Assembly (NCBI RefSeq): GCF_000234665.1
Contig: NC_018338.1
Span: forward strand, 722,084-786,083
DNA length: 64,000 bases
Source of the DNA: Leishmania mexicana MHOM/GT/2001/U1103
Taxonomy: Eukaryota; Euglenozoa; Kinetoplastea; Trypanosomatida; Trypanosomatidae
Direction of reading: 5' to 3'
Part shown: in pieces, positions 58,430 to 64,000 of the stretch
Layout of the letters: each line of letters begins with the position of its first letter
Position numbering within the stretch: position 1 is the first letter of the stretch
Program-made: the position numbers and the translations under genes
The notes under the pieces: model-generated
Database searches by the model: none
What the model saw: the letters and a program-made list of their open reading frames with translations, nothing else
What the model was told of the DNA's origin: nothing

Positions 58430-58770
58430 CCTCAAACTGCTTCACCACTGTTGTCCGAAAGAAGGTCAGGAGTGAGCTGTGATGGCTGACCACATCACTA
58501 CTGTGCGTGCGCAACGATGACAGAACGGCTACGGTGGGATCGGGCGAGAATGCGTCGCGAACGCCATGTCTAGAGTGCATGCGTTCCCTTGTCCACAAGG
58601 CGAATGTACAGGTGGCATTCTTCTCAATGGCAGGCAAAGCCAACCCCGCCCATGGCCTCTCTTGCGCCACTGACGCTCACTACCCCCGCACAGACGACCG
58701 GGTTCCCGTGCAAGCAACCTCCCACTTCCGAGGCTGCCAAACACTCATGCTCCCCCCGTACGGGTAATCC
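58430..58770 (+). pseudogene. RNase H relic
   Basis: One frame gives VMADHITTVRAQR (58478-58518), like the RNase H strand that carries a catalytic Asp before a run of Thr/Val. After a frame change, NVQVAFFSMAGKANPAHGLS (58603-58662) matches the C-terminal 'hxxGKxNPADxLSR' element of retroelement RNase H, with His replacing Asp. It is clearly non-functional. Confidence 0.5.
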
Positions 58771-59566
58771 TCTAGCGGACAAGCGAAATGGAGAGGCTAC
58801 GGATGGTGGTGGTGGGGTACTACCCGAGGTTGCACTAGCGGTGTCGTCGTCCCAAAATCCATCGCACACCTGACGGAAGCGTGATGCCCCCTCGATGGGC
58901 AACAAACCGGTGAGGCCATGCGAGACGTCTACGAACCGCGTTGATGGCCGAAGTGGCACGTTCCCCAATCCTCCATCTCCCATCCCCACCCCTTACCCGC
59001 CTTTCCACTTTTAATCGGGAAATCGGCAACATATTGCAGCCCCCCGCCCCCCTGCCCCTCAAAAAAGCGAAGAGAAATTACAAAAGGGATGCCTTGGTGC
59101 TCCACGAGCACAACGAATGGCAAAGAAAACCACTCGCGCATCTCTGCAAGGTAATTCAGGGGTGCGCACGGCATTACGGTGAGGGGCGAATGCGGCAGTA
59201 AGCGGTACAGAAGGGAGGAAGTCCCTCGAGCGCTATGCAATGCTTCAACAAGAGCAGGCGCGCCCAGCCACTCTGTCTCTGTATCCGCCAAAAAAAAAAG
59301 TGGCCTCCGTCGACTTGGACGGCTGCTCTAATGCTCGTCATCGTCGCTTTCTCTCCCTCTTTTTCCTCTGTTTTTATGTTCGCCACTGCTGACGCACACG
59401 TCTACTCCCCCACAACGCCGACCCTTGTTGATCCGCAGCTCGTTGTGTCGCCCCCCCCCCTCCCAAAAAAAAACGCCAGTCCAGGCATCCCTGTGCGTTG
59501 TTTTCCATTGCTGTTCGCTTTTTTCTTTTGCGCCATTATTGTTCGGTTGTTGTTCTCCGCTACATC
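58771..59566. other. Spacer and 5' UTR of YKT6
   Basis: A transition from relic DNA back to T/C-rich spacer. It contains an A-run at 59290-59300, a pyrimidine block 59345-59375 and the poly-C/poly-A stretch 59451-59473. The last AG before the YKT6 start is at 59483-59484. No gene seen. Confidence 0.55.
59451..59484 (+). promoter_or_regulatory. Candidate spliced-leader acceptor of YKT6
   Basis: A C-rich tract (about 59451-59464), an A-run and AG at 59478-59479 and 59483-59484. From 59485 to the ATG at 59567 there is no AG, although T-rich tracts are present there. The acceptor must therefore be at or before 59484, giving a 5' UTR of at least 82 bases. Confidence 0.5.
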
Positions 59567-60184
59567 ATGAAGCTCTATGGCTTGCTGATTCTAAAGCCCT
59601 ATCCGCCGGGTATTGAGAAGGACCCGGCCATATGCTGTAGCGCTGTCGACGTCAGCTCTTTCGGCTTCTTCCAGCGTAGTTCCGCCCGCGAGTTCATTGT
59701 GTTTCTCTCCCGAACGGTGGCTAAGCGGGTGGCTCTCGGTGCCAAGACGCAGATCACAGAAAACGGCAATGTTGTCTATGCGCATGCGACGCTGGACGGT
59801 CTCGTGGCAATTGCAGTGAGCGACATCGAGTACAACGCGCGTGTTGCCTTCACGCTCTTGACGGAGCTGATGCTGCAGTTTCAGCAGACGTTCCGCGGTA
59901 AGTACGAGTCCGTCGCGGGCAAGGCGGATGAGTTTCTGCACTGGCCCCACATCAACGAGACCCTGGAGAAGTATCAGAAGCCGGAGGAGGTGGACAAGAT
60001 CCTGCGCATCAAGCGTGACATCGAGGACACAAAGGTGATCATGTACAACGCTATTGACCAAATCATTGAACGGGGACAGAAAATCGACGACTTGGTGGCG
60101 CAGAGCGAGGATCTCGGCATGGCTAGCAAGACATTTTACACGCAAGCAAAGCAGACAAACTCGGGGTGCTGCGCAGTCATGTGA
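59567..60184 (+). CDS. YKT6: R-SNARE YKT6
   Basis: 205 residues. The N-terminal longin domain covers about residues 1-135 (MKLYGLLILKP, then SSFGFFQRSSAREFIVFLSR). The SNARE helix spans about 140-200 with the zero-layer Arg169 in IIERGQKIDDLV, and SEDLGMASKTFYTQAKQ follows as in other YKT6 proteins. The C-terminus CCAVM is the double-Cys prenylation motif (CCAIM in human). YKT6 lacks a transmembrane segment and cycles between cytosol and membranes by lipidation, acting in ER-Golgi, endosomal and autophagic fusion. Length and ends match the family (about 198-205). The frame continues 23 codons upstream without an ATG of its own (TTG at 59498), so 59567 is the start. Confidence 0.96.
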   Translation: MKLYGLLILKPYPPGIEKDPAICCSAVDVSSFGFFQRSSAREFIVFLSRTVAKRVALGAKTQITENGNVVYAHATLDGLVAIAVSDIEYNARVAFTLLTELMLQFQQTFRGKYESVAGKADEFLHWPHINETLEKYQKPEEVDKILRIKRDIEDTKVIMYNAIDQIIERGQKIDDLVAQSEDLGMASKTFYTQAKQTNSGCCAVM

Positions 60185-61642
60185 TGTGGAAAAGGAGGGC
60201 CAGTCCGTTATTTGGCGAGGAAACACTGTAGAGTGACGGGGCGCAGGTGGAACACGCCGCATACCCTTGCCTGTTTGCCGAAACGGCGAGTGGGTATGCC
60301 TGTGCGCGGGAAAACATCTTTGCTCTCTCTCTGTGTTTTTTTTTCTGGAGGGAATCAGACGCTGCCGTGACCGCAAGGGCTGCCACGCGTTGTGCGTGAA
60401 TTCGTTGCCTTTTCCTCGTTTTTTTTTCTGCCCTCCTCCCCCCTCTCCAACGCTTTACTTTTTTTTCTCCCCCCCATCTGTGTCTGTGTTGCCTGCTGAT
60501 GTGTCGTTGATCCGGGAATCATGCGCGTGTGTGCATCTCTCTCTCTGTGCTTCGTTTCCTCCCAGCTTGTGCCATTTGATGGCCCGTTTCATCTACCCGA
60601 CATACACGCAGAGGCACCTGGAGGGCTTCCTGTTCCCCCCCTCTCCCCCTCCCCTCTCGTCAACTCTCCAAGCGAGACTTGGATAATGTTGGGCAGCATG
60701 TTCCCGGCCAAAGTCCCGCTCACGCACTCACCAACACACGCGAGTGGTTGCACCTGGTGGAGAGGGGGGGGGACAGTGATGCACTTTCGTGCTTCCCTTT
60801 GTGCGCCTGTGTCAGCTCGCGATCGTGCGCTTCGCTGAATGTCGATAATGCCTGCTCGGATGTGGATGGACAGCGGCGCTGCAGGGCCGGCGCGTGCCAT
60901 CGTTTACCCCTCGCGTGGCTTGCAGGAAAAACGGGAGGGGGGGGCAGTGTGCGGCTCAACTGCGCAGGGGTAGAGAAAAAGTGGGCATGAGGTTGGGGTG
61001 CAGGCGCTGGACGCTTGCAGCCCGTTCATTCCCGTGTCCGCCAGCCCCCTCCCCCTTTTCCCCGCCCGTCACATACGATGCGCATTATCCTTGTTGTTGT
61101 GCTTCTTTGGTTGCTATCCTATCAGCTGCAGATGCTCTGTGAAGAGACTAAAAGAAACACTCAAGGGAGCTGTGCAGGCCGCGGCAGAGTGAGCTCACTC
61201 ACTCCAGCGGCATCGACGCGCTTTTTTTCGAATGGATGAGGGTGATGCAGGGGGTGGGGGCCGTGTACCACCAAACACGTTCAGCACGTCCCGAGGAGGA
61301 CGTCTGCACTTCTATCAGCAGTTCTCGCCGTCCTTTCTCGCAGTTCCCTCAGAACAAACTCTGTCAAGTCTCGCGCTGCTTCACAGCAACGTACTTGTGG
61401 CCGTTTCGGGTCCTCTCCTACGCGTGCTTGTTCCCCATCTCACCGTCATTCTTCTATTTCCATACGCACCTACTCCGCACCGTTCCCCTTCACCGCACAA
61501 TGCCTCGCACTCGAAAAAAAACACACACACACAACAACTTATTTCACTGCCACGGGAATGGAAGTCAGCTGCGCATCCGCCAGCTCACCGCCGTTGCTTG
61601 ACTGTAGGTGCGCCAAGGCACGCCTGTTGGTCCTGTGCGGCA
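60185..61642. other. Intergenic spacer and 5' UTR
   Basis: About 1.46 kb with T/C-rich blocks (60305-60345, 60410-60480), C-runs (60634-60660, 61045-61065) and G-runs (60763-60772, 60936-60944). The frame of the next gene stays open upstream to 61232, but that part encodes UTR-like Ser/Leu/His-rich sequence with CA repeats (61518-61533). No other gene seen. Confidence 0.6.
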
Positions 61643-62491
61643 ATGAGTCGCTCTACCCAAGTAGACGATGGAGCAGGGTCGCTAGGGTGCTGCCACGGTG
61701 CGGGTTCGTACCCGTGCAGCGGCGAGGAGTCGGAGTTTGACGAGGGAGACTGGGAAGAGGGAGAGGAGCAGGCCGAAGAGTACGACGGCGAGACTCAGGA
61801 GGAGGAGGAGGAGAGCGATCGCTGCTCCAGCGACTCTTTTGGCGGAGACGAGGACGCCGACGACGAGGAGGCAGAGGAGGAGCCGGAGAAAGAGGAGCAA
61901 GAGGAAGACGATCACTGTAGCAGCGGCGTTCTGGAGGATGACGTCAAGGCAGAGCCGCCAGTTGCTGTCGTCACCGGCAGCAGCGGCACCTTCGCCGCCG
62001 CATCGCTCTCCGCGGCCGCGTCGCTTGGTGGGGGAAGTGGGGGCAGCGCGTTCGGCGCTCTCGCTGCTTCTGTCGAAGCGTCTCCGTCACCACCGCCACC
62101 AACTGCGCCTTCGGTTTTCGCGGCTTCTCCCTTGGCGGCGCCGCCGCCGCCGCATGAGCCGTTTTCGGCAAGGACGACACCCGCCTTTGCCAGCCACACT
62201 GCGCTTCAAGAGCAGCGGCCGTTGAACACTGCCCCGGCTTCCCCTTTTCAGCCCAACGTCGCTGCATCAGCTGCAGCCGCACAGCAGCAGCTAGGCACGA
62301 CTACGGCCCCCCTTCACTTTGTGGACTTTGAACGGTCGCTTGGGCAGAAGTTGTCGAACGGTGAATGGCGCCGCGCTCGCAGTAAGGCTGATGAGGCGCA
62401 GGACGTGAAGCGCGCGCTTGCGCGGTACGACCTGGTGCTGCCAACAGATAAATTTGACAAGGAGATCGAGAAAGCACTGTATGGAAGCTGA
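61643..62491 (+). CDS. Acidic, Ala/Ser/Pro-rich hypothetical protein
   Basis: 282 residues from the ATG at 61643 (MSRSTQVDDGAGSL). Residues about 28-104 are extremely acidic, with runs of Glu and Asp (GDWEEGEEQAEEYDGETQEE and similar). About 105-225 are Ala/Ser/Pro-rich and disordered. The last 57 residues form a charged, likely helical block starting LHFVDFERSLGQKL and ending FDKEIEKALYGS; this is the part most likely to be conserved. An upstream ATG at 61232 is in the same frame, but the intervening sequence looks like leader DNA. No domain is recognised. Acidic disordered proteins of this kind are often nuclear or chromatin-associated, but nothing here proves that. Confidence 0.65.
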   Translation: MSRSTQVDDGAGSLGCCHGAGSYPCSGEESEFDEGDWEEGEEQAEEYDGETQEEEEESDRCSSDSFGGDEDADDEEAEEEPEKEEQEEDDHCSSGVLEDDVKAEPPVAVVTGSSGTFAAASLSAAASLGGGSGGSAFGALAASVEASPSPPPPTAPSVFAASPLAAPPPPHEPFSARTTPAFASHTALQEQRPLNTAPASPFQPNVAASAAAAQQQLGTTTAPLHFVDFERSLGQKLSNGEWRRARSKADEAQDVKRALARYDLVLPTDKFDKEIEKALYGS

Positions 62492-63557
62492 GCGCGTCTG
62501 CCATATCTCTCGTGCGCGTGCGTGCGTGCGTAGACGTCCTCTCTCAACGACGTGGCAGGAGAAGGCGAATAGCATGATGTGTTGGATTTCTGCGTATGTG
62601 TACCTTTTTTGGGGGGTTGCCGAGGTGCGATGCCGACGCACAGTCGCTGCTCAAAGCCGAAGAGAAAAACGACGAAACACATCAGCGACTTGCTGTCTGA
62701 TGAACTTGCATGGTCGACACAGCCACGATACGAATACCCACGATGCATGAGGACAGCGTGAGTTGAACGCTCCTCCCTTTCCCCCAATACCATGATGACA
62801 GAACACTAATGACTTTTCTCTCGCGTTTTTTTTTCTTGCCAACCGATCATGCATCCCATTCACCTCAAATCTTTAATACCTTCACGCATCTTTTTTCATG
62901 TCTTGGGGTGCGTTCGCGCATGAACATCAAAGAGGTGGCAGAACGCAACACACACACACACAGATAAACTCGAAAACGGGCAGCCATCGTTGCAGTGTCG
63001 CCGTCTTCATTAGAGTACACCTTTTCTGCTCTTTCCCCCTCTCTCATCTTACCACTTCCTCTCATTTTTTTTCGTGGATAACGGTTGTTGCTGCCCCTTT
63101 GTCCGTCGTTGCCTGTCTTCGCTCTGCCCCCGGAGCGCTCGGAGGAGCTTGTCGTGGGATTTAACTCTTTTAGGATTGTTGCTGGCCGGCATCTCAGGGA
63201 TTGGGTACGACTCCAAAGGCCTCCGAACGGTGTGCTCCTGTGAGGCCGCTGCTACGGTCGACGTGGCGCACGCGCGCGACTTTTGATGCCGTGTCATCTG
63301 TTCGCTTGACCAACACAACACACATGCACGCACTCCGGCCCCACCACGCACCGCAGCAGTGCCATCATTGACTTTTTTCTCCCCCCCCCTCTCCCTCGTA
63401 GCCGCCCTTTCCGTCTTCCACGTCTTTTTTCTTCAATTTTATCCTTTTTTCTCTTCCGCTTTTGTTGTGCACGCGTGAGAGGGCCCCTACCGCTGACGGG
63501 GTGCATGGGTGCGCACCTGCTTTCCGTCTTCGCCTTCGGCGCCCACAAACGTTCAGA
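62492..63557. other. Intergenic spacer
   Basis: About 1.07 kb: 3' UTR of the acidic protein, CA repeat (62949-62962) and T/C-rich tracts (62815-62838, 63030-63072, 63370-63465). No gene seen. Confidence 0.6.
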
Positions 63558-64000
63558 ATGCCCGTATCCACGCCCTCTGCGCCACCGCTTCGCCCAACCT
63601 CCAACAGCGTCAGAAACCCCACTGCGCTGGACGATCTCAAGCTGCAGTACACGATCGAGGAGGTGCGCAAACGGTTTTCCGACATCTCGATGGCCGACAT
63701 GCTTGCAGTGCTGAGCACGCTCCTGACCGATCCGCGCATCCGCGAGTGCGGCGGGGAGCAAACCGGTGGGGCCATGAAGAACGGCTTTCACGGACTTCCT
63801 CTCGCGCTGGAACTGAAGCAAAACAGCGCAAGTTCTCCCACAGGACGAAACTGGGCCAGTCACTTTCAGCAGCAGGCGAACGCAAGCTCGTCCATCACGG
63901 CGAGTGAGCTGAGCCCGCGGGACTGGAGCACGAGAAGCTTTGAGATGGACGAAGTACCACTGTTTAAGGCGCCGGTCCCTTCGCGGCTGAGCCCGGTGTG
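63558..64000 (+). CDS. Hypothetical protein, 5' part only (runs off the window end)
   Basis: An ATG at 63558 opens a frame that stays open to the last base (147 codons plus two bases). The start is MPVSTPSAPPLRPTSNSVRN, followed by an amphipathic segment LDDLKLQYTIEEVRKRFSDI and a helical stretch MADMLAVLSTLLTDPRIREC (about residues 45-64), then Ser/Asn/Gln-rich sequence. GC-rich third positions and the T-rich tracts upstream at 63425-63470 support a real gene. No domain is recognised from the visible part; the C-terminus is outside the window. Confidence 0.65.
   Translation, partial: MPVSTPSAPPLRPTSNSVRNPTALDDLKLQYTIEEVRKRFSDISMADMLAVLSTLLTDPRIRECGGEQTGGAMKNGFHGLPLALELKQNSASSPTGRNWASHFQQQANASSSITASELSPRDWSTRSFEMDEVPLFKAPVPSRLSPV

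Larger units (their letters stand above)
55753..58770 (+). mobile_element. Decayed retrotransposon (reverse transcriptase/RNase H relic, possibly DIRS/VIPER/TATE-like)
   Basis: About 3 kb of coding-textured, GC-rich DNA without pyrimidine tracts, broken into short frames. Joining frames by eye shows element-like parts in order. An Ala-rich 80-codon frame (55753-55995) comes first, then a Gly/Arg-rich patch with RGRGNAWRGRDG (56395-56460). A basic VKGRRRRILRPN segment (about 57310-57345) is like the palm lead-in of a reverse transcriptase. RPTGARWSVAVGPGITSMIV (about 57556-57618) resembles the RT strand before the YxDD box, and MMLATGEGHGH (57664-57696) follows where YxDN would be. A terminal AFFSMAGKANPAHGLS (58615-58662) resembles the 'GKxNPADxLSR' end of RNase H. 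Frameshifts and stops rule out function. The element class is inferred; kinetoplastid TATE, VIPER and DIRE elements are the candidates. Confidence 0.55.

Noticed and set aside
55753..58770. A single functional gene spanning the relic
   Set aside because: No frame is open for more than about 160 codons. The RT and RNase H signatures lie in different frames and lack catalytic residues.
61232..61642. In-frame extension (137 codons, with its own ATG) of the acidic protein
   Set aside because: It contains leader-like T/C tracts and CA repeats and has a different composition. I kept 61643, but splice mapping could reverse this.
1..64000. tRNA, rRNA, snoRNA or CRISPR array
   Set aside because: I looked for T-loop GGTTCGA-like cores, box C/D pairs and regular repeat-spacer arrays and found nothing I could support. 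A covariance-model scan (tRNAscan-SE, Infernal) would be decisive.
1..64000. Strand-switch region or polymerase II start region
   Set aside because: All supported genes are on the + strand from start to end, so no divergent or convergent switch lies in the window.

Overview
The window reads as a nuclear chromosome segment of a kinetoplastid, most likely Leishmania or a close relative in Leishmaniinae. The evidence is fourfold. Every credible gene is intron-less and on the + strand, as in a polycistronic transcription unit. Gene starts are preceded by long polypyrimidine tracts and an AG, the layout of spliced-leader trans-splicing. Coding regions are GC-rich and separated by long T/C-, CA- and TA-rich spacers. 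Copies of SIDER-type retroposons are present. From memory, an eL32 gene close to an 'ENA/calcium-motive' P-type ATPase matches L. major chromosome 35, but the species cannot be fixed from this window.

Layout. 1-28.5 kb is gene-dense: a complex I NDUFA9-like subunit (1404-2525), a large EF-hand protein (4399-8664), a giant 3,729-residue ankyrin protein with a filamin-type Ig fold near its C-terminus (10076-21265), ribosomal protein eL32 (22238-22639), a triple-SH3/zinc protein (23959-25407), and a LisH plus MINDY-4-like protein (26387-28507). Next comes a 6.6-kb spacer that begins with a SIDER copy and leads to the ENA-type P-ATPase (35113-38790). A kinesin (41716-43791) lies between two almost identical 589-bp SIDER copies (39.86 and 47.18 kb). 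A CxxC zinc-binding protein (48020-50248) and a protein with three Dpy-30/RIIa-like motifs (51836-54133) follow.

From 54.5 to 58.8 kb the sequence is retroelement debris: an inverted SIDER copy, then a frameshifted relic with reverse transcriptase and RNase H signatures. Ordinary genes resume with the R-SNARE YKT6 (59567-60184), an acidic hypothetical protein (61643-62491) and a gene running off the end (63558 onward).

The genes are not a pathway operon. They are housekeeping, cytoskeletal/flagellar and trafficking genes that share a transcription unit, so expression would be set mainly after transcription through the UTRs, which is where the SIDER copies lie. The items most worth a second look are the MINDY-4-like protein, whose catalytic Cys and His positions appear substituted; the ankyrin-filamin giant; the near-identical direct and inverted SIDER pairs with ribozyme-like 5' ends; and the decayed retroelement.
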